Positions 1 to 9,000 of a DNA stretch of 22,375 bases are shown piece after piece (position 1 is the first letter of the stretch; each line of letters opens with the position of its first letter). The DNA is from Gammaproteobacteria bacterium (lineage in GTDB: Bacteria; Pseudomonadota; Gammaproteobacteria; Xanthomonadales; Xanthomonadaceae), in assembly GCA_025360985.1 (NCBI GenBank), contig JANYBA010000382.1, positions 1 through 22,375 on the forward strand, given 5' to 3'. Below the pieces are notes generated by a model, which was not told the origin of the DNA, did not search any database, and saw only the letters and a list, made by a program, of their open reading frames with translations. The translations under genes and the position numbers were made by a program.

Positions 1-22
1 AAAGGGATCTGACCCCTTTTTC
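1..22. repeat. Dispersed palindromic repeat, copy 1 (inside the polA frame)
   Basis: A 22-nt stretch identical to 14627-14648. The element is an imperfect palindrome with arms A-run+GGG and CCC+T-run around the 7-nt loop ATCTGAC. The left arm is cut by the window edge. Here it is read in frame as part of polA, in contrast to the intergenic second copy. The window starting inside a repeat could also reflect an assembly break. Confidence 0.8.
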
Positions 23-1859
23 CACCCCTATTTCCGCGGAGCTCGCTGCCCCAGGCGAATACGAGTGCGTGAGCACCGAGGCGCAACTCTCGGCCTGGAT
101 CGCTCGCCTGCGCGCTGCCGACGAATTCGCCTTCGACAGCGAGACCGATTCGCTCGACCCGATGCGCGCCAACCTGGTCGGCCTGAGCTTTTGCATCGAG
201 CCCCGGCAAGCCTGCTATATCCCGCTCGCCCACGACTATCCCGGCGTACCGACGCAGCTGCCACGCGCCGCGACGCTGGCGGCACTCAAATCCTTGCTTG
301 AGGATTCGGGCAAGGCCAAGGTCGGCCAACACGGCAAGTACGACCTGCACATCCTGCGCCGCCATGGCGTCGAGGTCCGTGGCTATCGCGACGACACCAT
401 GCTCGAGTCGTTCGTGCTCGAGGCCGGCCTGCAGCGCCACGACATGGACTCGCTGGCCTTGCGTCACCTCGGCTACACGACCCTCAAGTACGAGGACGGC
501 GCCGGCAAGGGTGCCCAGCAGATCCTGTTCTCGCAGGTCGCGCTCGACGACGCGACCAAGTACGCGGCTGAGGATGCCGACGTGACCTTGCGCCTGCACC
601 GCGTGCTGTCGGAAAAGCTCGGCAGGTTTCCCGGCCTGGAGCGGGTCTATCGCGAGATCGAGATGCCGTTGGTGCCGGTGCTCGAGCGCATGGAGGCGAA
701 CGGGGTCAGCATCGACGTGGCCGAATTGCGCCGGCAAAGCGTTGATTTGTCGCAACGGATGCTCGCCGCGCAGCAACGCGCCACCGAACTGGCCGGGCGC
801 ACCTTCAACCTCGATTCGCCCAAGCAGATCGGCGCGCTCCTGTTCGAAGAGTTGAAATTGCCGGCTCTGGTCAAGACACCAACCGGCGCGCCCTCGACCA
901 ACGAAGAAGCGCTGGAGGCGATCGCCGACCAGCACGAACTGCCGCGCCTGATCCTCGATTACCGCGGCCTGGCCAAGCTGCGCAGCACCTACACGGACAA
1001 GCTGCCGGAGATGGTCAATCCGGTCACCGGCCGCGTCCACACCAGCTACCACCAGGCCGGCGCCGCCACCGGCCGCCTGAGTTCGAACGACCCCAACCTG
1101 CAGAACATCCCGATCCGCACCGAGGACGGCCGGCGCATCCGCCGCGCCTTCGTCGCGCCGCCGGGGCGCGTGCTGGTGGCCTGCGACTATTCGCAGATCG
1201 AGCTGAGGATCATGGCGCACCTGTCCGGAGACGCGGGGCTGCTCAAGGCCTTCGGCAGCGGTGAAGACGTGCACCGCGCGACGGCGGCGGAAGTATTCGG
1301 CGTGCCCTTGAAAGACGTGAGCGGCGACCAGCGCCGCGCCGCCAAGGCGATCAATTTCGGCCTCATGTACGGCATGAGCGCCTTCGGCCTCGCACGCCAG
1401 CTTGGCATCGGCCGCGGCGAGGCGCAGGACTACATCGCGCTCTACTTCGCGCGCTACCCGGGCGTGCGCGAGTACATGGACCGCACCCGCGCCCAGGCGC
1501 GCGAAGCCGGTTACGTCGAGACGCTGTTTGGTCGCCGGCTGACGCTGCAGGAAATCCATTCGCGCAACCAGGCCCAGCGCGCCGGCGCCGAGCGCGCGGC
1601 GATCAACGCGCCGATGCAGGGCACCGCCGCCGACATCATCAAGCGGGCGATGGTCGCGGTCGATGCCTGGCTGCAGCCGCACGCGGCCAAGGCGCTGATG
1701 CTGATGCAGGTCCACGACGAACTGGTGTTCGAGTGCGAAGCGGGCTTTGCCGACACCCTGGTCGCCAACGTACGCGCGCGCATGGAGTCAGCGGCGGAAC
1801 TGCGGGTGCCGCTGGTGGTCGATGTTGGCAGCGGCGCCAACTGGAATGAAGCGCACTGA
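3..1859 (+). CDS. polA: DNA polymerase I, 3'-5' exonuclease and polymerase domains (5' end cut by window edge)
   Basis: DNA polymerase I fills gaps and removes RNA primers during replication and repair. The frame is open from the window edge, so the GTG at 69 is not a convincing start: the residues before it (EYEC, then VSTEAQLSAW) align with the linker that precedes the Klenow domain in E. coli. From the GTG, 596 residues remain, about the Klenow fragment length; the 5'-3' exonuclease domain must lie outside the window. The proofreading residues are visible (FDSETDSLD, KYDLHIL, YAAEDADVTLRLH). Polymerase motif A is CDYSQIELRIMAHLS, the O-helix is RRAAKAINFGLMYGMSAFG with the usual Phe, and motif C is QVHDELVFE. 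It ends in the family's typical VGSGANWNEAH. All catalytic residues are intact. Positions 3-22 encode RDLTPF from a dispersed palindrome, an oddity in the interdomain linker. Confidence 0.96.
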   Translation, partial: RDLTPFSTPISAELAAPGEYECVSTEAQLSAWIARLRAADEFAFDSETDSLDPMRANLVGLSFCIEPRQACYIPLAHDYPGVPTQLPRAATLAALKSLLEDSGKAKVGQHGKYDLHILRRHGVEVRGYRDDTMLESFVLEAGLQRHDMDSLALRHLGYTTLKYEDGAGKGAQQILFSQVALDDATKYAAEDADVTLRLHRVLSEKLGRFPGLERVYREIEMPLVPVLERMEANGVSIDVAELRRQSVDLSQRMLAAQQRATELAGRTFNLDSPKQIGALLFEELKLPALVKTPTGAPSTNEEALEAIADQHELPRLILDYRGLAKLRSTYTDKLPEMVNPVTGRVHTSYHQAGAATGRLSSNDPNLQNIPIRTEDGRRIRRAFVAPPGRVLVACDYSQIELRIMAHLSGDAGLLKAFGSGEDVHRATAAEVFGVPLKDVSGDQRRAAKAINFGLMYGMSAFGLARQLGIGRGEAQDYIALYFARYPGVREYMDRTRAQAREAGYVETLFGRRLTLQEIHSRNQAQRAGAERAAINAPMQGTAADIIKRAMVAVDAWLQPHAAKALMLMQVHDELVFECEAGFADTLVANVRARMESAAELRVPLVVDVGSGANWNEAH

Positions 1860-1976
1860 CAGTCTTCACGCCGTCATAACGGTCTGGATCGGGCAGCTAA
1901 ACGCAGCCTGAATGACGCCGGAAACCATGACTTATGGTTCACGAACTTCTCATGCCCGAGGGGGTCTACTAGCTGC

Positions 1977-2098
1977 GACGGATGCAATGTCCGCCGCGGA
2001 TCGTCTCCCTCCCCTGAGAACGATCCACAGGAGCCAGCTCTCCCCAGCTGGCTCCAAACCCGGCCCCGCAAGCTTCCCCTGGCTTGCGGGGTTTTTTT
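1977..2098 (+). ncRNA. sX13-like small RNA candidate: three stem-loops with CCCC loops
   Basis: Three near-contiguous hairpins each expose four cytosines. SL1 (1998-2026) has arms GGATCGTCTC and GAG-A-ACGATCC with one bulged A and loop CCTCCCCT. SL2 (2030-2055) is a perfect 10-bp stem, GGAGCCAGCT/AGCTGGCTCC, with loop CTCCCC. SL3 (2064-2091) is a perfect 10-bp stem, CCCCGCAAGC/GCTTGCGGGG, with loop TTCCCCTG and seven T residues after it. The 5' end is inferred: TCTACT at 1965-1970 is a weak -10, giving a start near 1977 and a length near 120 nt. From memory, sX13 of Xanthomonas is about 115 nt, lies downstream of polA, and uses C-rich loops to pair with G-rich mRNA leaders; architecture and location match. 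Homology itself has not been tested, and the 5' boundary is uncertain. Confidence 0.72.
2064..2098 (+). terminator. Intrinsic terminator (SL3 of the sRNA candidate)
   Basis: Perfect 10-bp GC-rich stem at 2064-2073/2082-2091 followed directly by seven T residues (2092-2098). It terminates plus-strand transcription, i.e. the sRNA candidate and any polA read-through. On the minus strand there is no T-run after the stem, so it is not an obvious terminator for the convergent hemF. Confidence 0.92.
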
Positions 2099-2113
2099 AT
2101 TTTCCGATCGGGA

Positions 2114-4055
<1,942 letters not shown>

Positions 4056-4059
<4 letters not shown>

Positions 4060-5438
4060 CCGCCGATCGCCTTCGCGCCATCATCCGCGGCTGGCGGGCC
4101 ATCGCCCTGCTCGCGTTCGCCGGTCCGTCCCTGGCGACGCCCGCCGCGGCCGGGGCCGCGGGCCAGCCGCCGCAGCGATTGGTCCTGGCCATCGATGGCG
4201 TGCCTTACGACCTGTTCGCCGAACTGCAGCGCGAGGGCCACTTCGCCGCCTTCCGTCCGGCGGCAAGGATGGTCGCGCCCTTCCCGTCGCTGTCGGATGT
4301 CTCGTTCGCCGCCATCGGTGGCAGCGCGCCGCCGGCCGGATACCAGGTCATGCGTTTCGATCCGGACCGGAACAAGGTGGTCGGCAACACTCTGTTCTCG
4401 CTATCGAGCAAGGCCCACCCGAACATCCCCGCCGACTCCAGCGAGCACAACAGTTGGCACCGCATGATCGGCTACGTCGCCGCCTACCACGTCGCGACCT
4501 ACGACCTGCACCGCATCGGCGCCGAGTTGCTGGCCAGCCAGAAGCCGACCTTCGTCGCCTACCTCGAACAAAGCGACGCGGTCATGCACGTCGAGGGCCG
4601 CGCCGGCGGCACCCGCCTGTTGCTCGAACTCGACCGCTTCCTGCAGCAGTTGCAAACCGAGGTGCGCGCGCGCAGCGGCCGCGGCCTGATGGTGGACATC
4701 GTCTCCGACCACGGTTCGACCATGCAGCGCGGCCGCAACGTGGCGATCGAGTCGGAGCTGCGCCGCTGCGGCAACGAGCGCCGATCGCGCATCGACAACG
4801 ACCGCCAGGTCGCTTTTTCCTACGCCGGCATCATCGGCGCGGTGGCGATCACCGCGCGCCCGGCGCAGGTGGATCCGGTCGCGGCCTGCCTCGCGCCCGT
4901 CGATGGCGTCGACCTGGTCGCCGTCGACCACGGCGACCACGTGCTGGTGCTGGCCGGAGCCGACGCCGCGGAAGTGCGGCTCGCGCCGGGGCCGGAAGAG
5001 GCCTACCTGTACCGGGCGTTGCACGGCGACCCGCTGGGCCTGGCCGCCGGCCGAACGGGCGAGCGGCGCCTGGTCGAACGCGAGCTGTTCCGCGCCACGA
5101 TCGACGCGCCCCGCCCCGATCCCTTGCGCCGGCTGTGGCGCGCCTTCCACGGCGCGGTCGAACAGCCGACGCCGATCCTCGTGTCCCTGGCCGACGGCCG
5201 CGAGGCCGGCAACGAGACGGTGCGCGCGCTGGCGCAACTACGCGGTCGCGCCGGCACCCACGGCTCGATGACGCGACTCGCCTCGCTCGGTGTGATCGCC
5301 TCGAATTGGCGCAATGTCGATGATGTCGATGCCTGGCAGGCACACTGGCGATTGTTCGGACCGGAAACCGACCTCGCCGCGCGCGCCCATGCCCGCGCCT
5401 GGCCCGCCGCCGCCACTGGCAAGATCACGGCGCCGTGA
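4056..5438 (+). CDS. Exported alkaline-phosphatase-superfamily (nucleotide pyrophosphatase/phosphodiesterase-like) protein
   Basis: 460 residues starting with a positively charged stretch and hydrophobic core (RGWRAIALLAFAGPSLATPAAA), a likely Sec signal peptide cleaved near residues 27-36, so probably periplasmic. The metal-dependent phosphatase fold is suggested by its ordered metal-site motifs: LAIDGVPYD (Asp 47), FPSLSDVSF holding a candidate Ser nucleophile (about 78-83), EQSDAVMH (Asp 174, His 178), VSDHGS (Asp 218, His 219) and GTHGSM (His 402). These match the type I phosphodiesterase/alkaline phosphatase arrangement. The substrate is unknown; a phosphodiester, phospholipid head group or sulfate ester are all possible. 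Its ATG overlaps the chorismatase stop, suggesting co-translation, yet one enzyme is cytosolic and the other exported, so the functional link is unclear. The 3' end overlaps xth by 14 bp on the other strand. Confidence 0.75.
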
Positions 5439-6198
5439 TTTCCACCCACACCGGCGCATGGTCGCTGGGCCGGTCCCAGGTGCGCGGTTCGCGATCGATC
5501 TCCGATGCCGTGCAGCGCGCGCGCAGCGCGTCGCTGACCAGGGCCAAGTCGATGCGCAGGCCGAGGTTGCGGCGAAAGCCGGCGGCGCGGTAATCCCACC
5601 AGCTGAACTGGCCGCCGTCCTCGCTGTGCAGGCGGAAGCTATCGTGCAGGCCGAGCGCCTGCAGGCGGCGCAGCGCCGCGCGCTCGGCGGTCGAGGTCAG
5701 GATGCTGTCGTCGTTCCAGATACTCGGATCGTGGACGTCGCGATCGTCCGGCGCGATGTTGAAGTCGCCCAGCACCACCAGGTCCGGATGGGCCTTGATC
5801 TCGTCGGCAAGCCAGCCGTGCACGGCTTCCAGCCAGCGTAGCTTGTAGTCGTATTTCTCGCTGCCGACGTCCTGGCCGTTGACCACGTACAGGTTCACCA
5901 CGCGCACGCCGCCGACGGTGGCGGCGATGGCGCGCTTTTGTTCGTCGGCGAAACCGGGGATGCCGAGCTGCACGTCTCGGGCCGGTTCGCGGCTGAGGAT
6001 CGCCACGCCGTTGTAGGTCTTCTGCCCGGCGAACACGCTGCGGTAGCCCAGGCCCGCCAGAGCTGAATCCGGGAAGCGGCTGTCCTCGAGCTTGGTCTCC
6101 TGCAAGCCCACGACGTCCGGTTGCCGCAGGCGCAGCCATTCCTCCAGGTGCGGCAGGCGGACGTTGAGCGAATTGACGTTCCAACTGGCGATTTTCAC
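5425..6198 (-). CDS. xth: Exodeoxyribonuclease III / AP endonuclease (ExoA/Xth family)
   Basis: Mg-dependent nuclease that cleaves 5' of abasic sites and degrades DNA from 3' ends in base excision repair. The 257-residue protein is full length for the family and begins MKIASWNVNSLNVRLPHL. The active-site set is complete: Asn 7, Glu 34 (LQETKLED), LYVVNGQ (Tyr 104), GDFNIAP (Asp 145, Asn 147), RIDLALVSD (Asp 217) and PSDHAPVW (Asp 246-His 247). The body YDYKLRWL and PSIWNDDSILTSTAERAAL resemble XthA of proteobacteria. It is divergent from the cytochrome b561 gene with 100 bp between. Its stop codon lies inside the 3' end of the convergent phosphatase-like gene and no terminator separates them. 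Confidence 0.95.
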   Translation of the reverse strand: MKIASWNVNSLNVRLPHLEEWLRLRQPDVVGLQETKLEDSRFPDSALAGLGYRSVFAGQKTYNGVAILSREPARDVQLGIPGFADEQKRAIAATVGGVRVVNLYVVNGQDVGSEKYDYKLRWLEAVHGWLADEIKAHPDLVVLGDFNIAPDDRDVHDPSIWNDDSILTSTAERAALRRLQALGLHDSFRLHSEDGGQFSWWDYRAAGFRRNLGLRIDLALVSDALRARCTASEIDREPRTWDRPSDHAPVWVEITAP

Positions 6199-6228
6199 GA
6201 CGACAATCCTAACCCGTCATGCGCGGGA

Positions 6229-6242
6229 TTGACCCGCGTCAA
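6229..6242. promoter_or_regulatory. CRP/FNR-type palindrome TTGAC-N4-GTCAA
   Basis: A perfect 5+5 inverted repeat with a 4-bp centre (TTGAC CCGC GTCAA) in the intergenic region between divergent xth and the cytochrome b561 gene. FNR/ANR/FixK-family sites are TTGAT-N4-ATCAA with C/G variants at the inner position. The centre (6235.5) is about 63 bp before the ATG at 6299; if transcription starts near 6276 it sits near -41, the class II activator position. The protein that binds is an inference. Confidence 0.4.
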
Positions 6243-6298
6243 GCAGACAGGCGACGCTAGGCGGAATATCGGCGCATCGCCCCCGACCCGAGGATTCC

Positions 6299-6838
6299 AT
6301 GGCCACTGCCCCAACGTCGCGCTTCCCACCCTGGCAACGCGCCCTGCATTGGCTGATGTTCCTGCTGGTGGCAGTGGCCTACCTGCTGATCGAACTGCGC
6401 GAGGACGCGCCGCGCGGCAGCGCCCTGCGCTCGAACCTGCTGCAATCGCACGTGCTTGCCGGGCTGGCGATCCTGGCGCTGGTCTGGCCGCGGATCTGGA
6501 TGAAGCTGCGGCGCGGTTCGCCGCCGATCACGCCGCCGCTGCAGCGCTGGCAGACCCAGCTGTCGGCGCTGACCCATTTCGCGCTCTACGCCTTCCTGTT
6601 GGTGCAGCCCATCCTCGGGATGCTGACGATCTGGATGGCCGGTCGCGGCCTGCCGATCTTCCTGACCGGGCTGGAAATCCCGTCGCCCTTCGTCGGCAAC
6701 CACGACTGGCACGAATGGTTCGAGGGCGCCCACAAGCTGTTGGGCAACGCCTTCTACTGGGTCATCGGCCTGCACATCGCCGCCGCGCTTTACCACCACT
6801 TCCTGCGCCGCGACGACAGCCTGACGCGCCTGCTCTGA
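6299..6838 (+). CDS. Cytochrome b561 (prokaryotic CybB family)
   Basis: Four-helix membrane diheme cytochrome that passes electrons between quinone pools and other acceptors. The 179-residue protein has four hydrophobic segments at about 16-32, 50-66, 90-112 and 148-166. His 17 (RALHWLM), His 51 (LQSHVLAG), His 145 (GAHKLLGN) and His 159 (GLHIAAAL) are spaced like the heme b ligands of E. coli CybB. The C-terminal ALYHHFLRRD is typical. GAGG-like GAGG at 6290-6293 lies 5 nt before the ATG. A CRP/FNR-type palindrome upstream suggests redox- or oxygen-linked control. The stop codon lies inside the first copy of a 14-nt tandem repeat. The exact electron partner cannot be told. Confidence 0.9.
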   Translation: MATAPTSRFPPWQRALHWLMFLLVAVAYLLIELREDAPRGSALRSNLLQSHVLAGLAILALVWPRIWMKLRRGSPPITPPLQRWQTQLSALTHFALYAFLLVQPILGMLTIWMAGRGLPIFLTGLEIPSPFVGNHDWHEWFEGAHKLLGNAFYWVIGLHIAAALYHHFLRRDDSLTRLL

Positions 6839-6888
6839 AGCGACTGTTCTGAAGCGACTGTTCTGAAGCGACTGTTCTGAAGCGACTG
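6834..6888 (+). repeat. Tandem repeat, four copies of a 14-nt unit
   Basis: Unit TCTGAAGCGACTGT occurs three times in full (6834-6847, 6848-6861, 6862-6875) and a fourth time for 13 nt (6876-6888). The copies are exact. The first contains the cytochrome b561 stop codon and the array ends 2 nt before the prlC stop complement at 6891. It fills the whole gap between the convergent genes. The unit length is not a multiple of three, consistent with a non-coding, slippage-prone array. Confidence 0.95.
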
Positions 6889-6890
6889 CG

Positions 6891-8936
6891 CTAGGCGGCG
6901 AAACCGTAACTGCGCAACAGCGCGTCGGGTTCGGGCTCGCGGCCACGGAACGCAACGAAGCTTTCGAGGGCGGGTCGCGAACCGCCGACCGTGAGGATCT
7001 CGCGCCGGTAGCGCGTGCCGGTGGCGGGATCGAACACGCCGGCTTCCTCGAAGGCCGCGAACGCGTCGGCGCTCAGCACTTCCGCCCACAGGTAGCTGTA
7101 GTAACCGGCCGCGTAGCCGCCGGAAAAAATATGGGTGAAGGCGTGTGGCCCGCGCTGCCAGGCCGGTGGCGGCAGCACCGCGACTTCGCGCCGCACTTCG
7201 TCGAGGATATCCAGCGTGCGCGGGCCGCGCGCCGGGTCGTAGTCCAGGTGCAGGCGGAAATCGAACAGGCCGAACTCGAGTTGCCGGACCAGGAACAGGC
7301 CGGCGTGGAAATGCCGCGCCGCCAGACTTTTTTTGTACAAGGCTTGCGGCAGGGTCGCGCCGGTCTGCCAATGCCTGGCGAAGCTGTCGAGCGCGCCGCG
7401 CTCCCAGCCGAAGTTCTCCATGAACTGGCTCGGCAATTCGACCGCGTCCCATTCGACGCCGTTGATGCCGCCGACGCTCGGCCAGTGCACCTCGGTCAGC
7501 AGGTGATGCAGGCCGTGGCCGAATTCATGGAACAGGGTGAGCACGTCGTCGTGGGTCAGCAGCGAGGGCTTGCCGTCGTTCGGCGGGGCGAAATTGCAGG
7601 TCAGGAAAGCAACCGGGATGCGCGCGGTCGCGCCATCGAGCAGCGGCGTCCGGCAGACATCCATCCAGGCGCCGCCGCGCTTGCCGGCGCGGGCGAAGTG
7701 ATCGAGGTAGACGCCGGCGCGGACCCGGCCATCGCCATCGAGTACGTCAAAAAACTGCACGTCGGCATGCCAGGTGTCGACATCGTGGCGCTCGACCAGG
7801 CGCACGCCGAACACGCGCTCGGCCAGCGCGAACAGCCCGGCCATGACGCTGGGCAGCGGGAAATACGGCTTGAGGTCTTCCTCGGAAAAATCGAAACGGC
7901 GCTCGCGCAGTTTTTCGCTCGCGAAGGCGACGTCCCAGGGCTGCAAGTCGGCGATGGCGAGTTCGGATGTCGCAAACGCGCGCAGTTCGCCCAGCTCGCG
8001 TTCGGCCACCGGCTTGGCGCGAGCCGCGAGGTCGCGCAGGAAGGCCAGTACTTTTTCCGGCGTGCCGGCCATCTTGTCAGCCAACGACAGCTCGGCGCTG
8101 GAGGCGAAACCGAGCAGCCGCGCCGCTTCGTGGCGCAGCGCCAGGATCTCGGCGATGCGCGCGGAATTGTCGAATTGCCCGGCCTGCGGGCCCTGGTCGG
8201 AGGCGCGGGTGTTGTAGGCGGCGTAGACCTGCTCGCGCAAGGATCGATCGTCGGCGAAGGTCAGGATCGCCTGCACCACCGGACCCTTGAGCGTGGCCAG
8301 GTGGCCCGGTTGCTCGTGTTCCTGCGCCGCTTGCGCCAGCATGGCGCGCGCCGATTCCGGCAGGCCGGCCAGTTCGGTCTCGGTCACCGCACGCGTCCAG
8401 GCGTCGGTGGCGTCGAGCACGGCTTCCTCGAATTCGGTTTCAACGCGGCTCAGGCGATTCTGGATATCGCGAAAACGCGTGCGCGCCGGCTCTTCCAGGG
8501 CCACGCCGGACAGCCGGAAATCGCGCAGGCTGTCTTCCACCAGGGTCTTGCGGGCGCGATCCAGGGCGGCGAATCCCGGACCCTCCTGCACCGCCTCGGT
8601 GGCCAGGTAGAGGGCACGGTTCTGGCCCAGTTCGGTCGAATGGGCGGTGATCTTTTCCAGCGCGGCCGAATAAGCCTCGCGCAATTCCGGCGAATCCTTG
8701 ACCCCGTGCAGGTGCGAGACCGGCGCAAAGGCCCGGCCCAACCGTTCCTCCAGGCGCTCCAGCGGCGCGATCAGGCGATCGAAGTCGCGCGCGCCGGGAT
8801 CGGCCACGAGCCGGTCCACCTCGGCCTGGAAATCGGCGAGCACGGACTCGACGGCAGGCAGGACATGGTTCGGCGCGATCGTCGAGAACGCCGGCAATTC
8901 GCCGTCGGCGAGCAAGGGGTTGGAGATAGTATTCAT
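6891..8936 (-). CDS. prlC: Oligopeptidase A (M3 family zinc metallopeptidase)
   Basis: Cytosolic thimet-type peptidase that degrades short peptides, including cleaved signal peptides. Starting at 8936 gives 681 residues, against 680 for E. coli PrlC, and the N terminus MNTISNPLLADGELPAFSTI follows the family pattern of NPLL...LP.FS.I. The longer open frame upstream (to 9140) runs into the divergent patatin-type gene and lacks family similarity. The zinc site is HEFGHGLHH (470-478), with the third ligand Glu 500 in GVEWDAVELPSQF. Other M3 hallmarks are YFPL, GVYLDHFARAGKRGGAWM, LTCNF, FMENFGWE, and the substrate loop HIFSGGYAAGYYSYLWAEV. The Shine-Dalgarno is weak. A 12-bp perfect palindrome lies 9-20 nt upstream of the start. 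Confidence 0.95.
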   Translation of the reverse strand: MNTISNPLLADGELPAFSTIAPNHVLPAVESVLADFQAEVDRLVADPGARDFDRLIAPLERLEERLGRAFAPVSHLHGVKDSPELREAYSAALEKITAHSTELGQNRALYLATEAVQEGPGFAALDRARKTLVEDSLRDFRLSGVALEEPARTRFRDIQNRLSRVETEFEEAVLDATDAWTRAVTETELAGLPESARAMLAQAAQEHEQPGHLATLKGPVVQAILTFADDRSLREQVYAAYNTRASDQGPQAGQFDNSARIAEILALRHEAARLLGFASSAELSLADKMAGTPEKVLAFLRDLAARAKPVAERELGELRAFATSELAIADLQPWDVAFASEKLRERRFDFSEEDLKPYFPLPSVMAGLFALAERVFGVRLVERHDVDTWHADVQFFDVLDGDGRVRAGVYLDHFARAGKRGGAWMDVCRTPLLDGATARIPVAFLTCNFAPPNDGKPSLLTHDDVLTLFHEFGHGLHHLLTEVHWPSVGGINGVEWDAVELPSQFMENFGWERGALDSFARHWQTGATLPQALYKKSLAARHFHAGLFLVRQLEFGLFDFRLHLDYDPARGPRTLDILDEVRREVAVLPPPAWQRGPHAFTHIFSGGYAAGYYSYLWAEVLSADAFAAFEEAGVFDPATGTRYRREILTVGGSRPALESFVAFRGREPEPDALLRSYGFAA

Positions 8937-8944
8937 CCACGAAA

Positions 8945-8956
8945 GGTGGCGCCACC
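8945..8956. promoter_or_regulatory. Perfect 12-bp palindrome GGTGGCGCCACC between divergent genes
   Basis: A gap-free palindrome in the 64-bp region between prlC and the cNMP/patatin gene, 9 bp upstream of the prlC ATG. It could be an operator affecting either gene. GC-rich sequence makes such palindromes fairly common, so this is tentative. Confidence 0.25.
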
Positions 8957-8988
8957 GCCCGGCGATTGCAAGGGCGGGTGCTGCCGGA

Positions 8989-8994
8989 AGGAGG
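8989..8994 (+). promoter_or_regulatory. Shine-Dalgarno that sets the patatin-protein start
   Basis: AGGAGG, 6 nt before the ATG at 9001. It is the strongest ribosome binding site in the window and selects this ATG over upstream in-frame codons. Confidence 0.8.
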
Positions 8995-9000
8995 GCGGTC

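Noticed and set aside
69..71. GTG as the start of a separate Klenow-like polymerase gene
   Set aside because: The frame is open to the window edge, there is no ribosome site, and the residues before the GTG fit the usual PolI linker; a partial polA is the better call.
6121..6852. Open frame across the xth start and cytochrome b561 gene in another frame
   Set aside because: Arg/Ala/Pro-rich shadow; the in-frame cytochrome has conserved heme ligands and a ribosome site.
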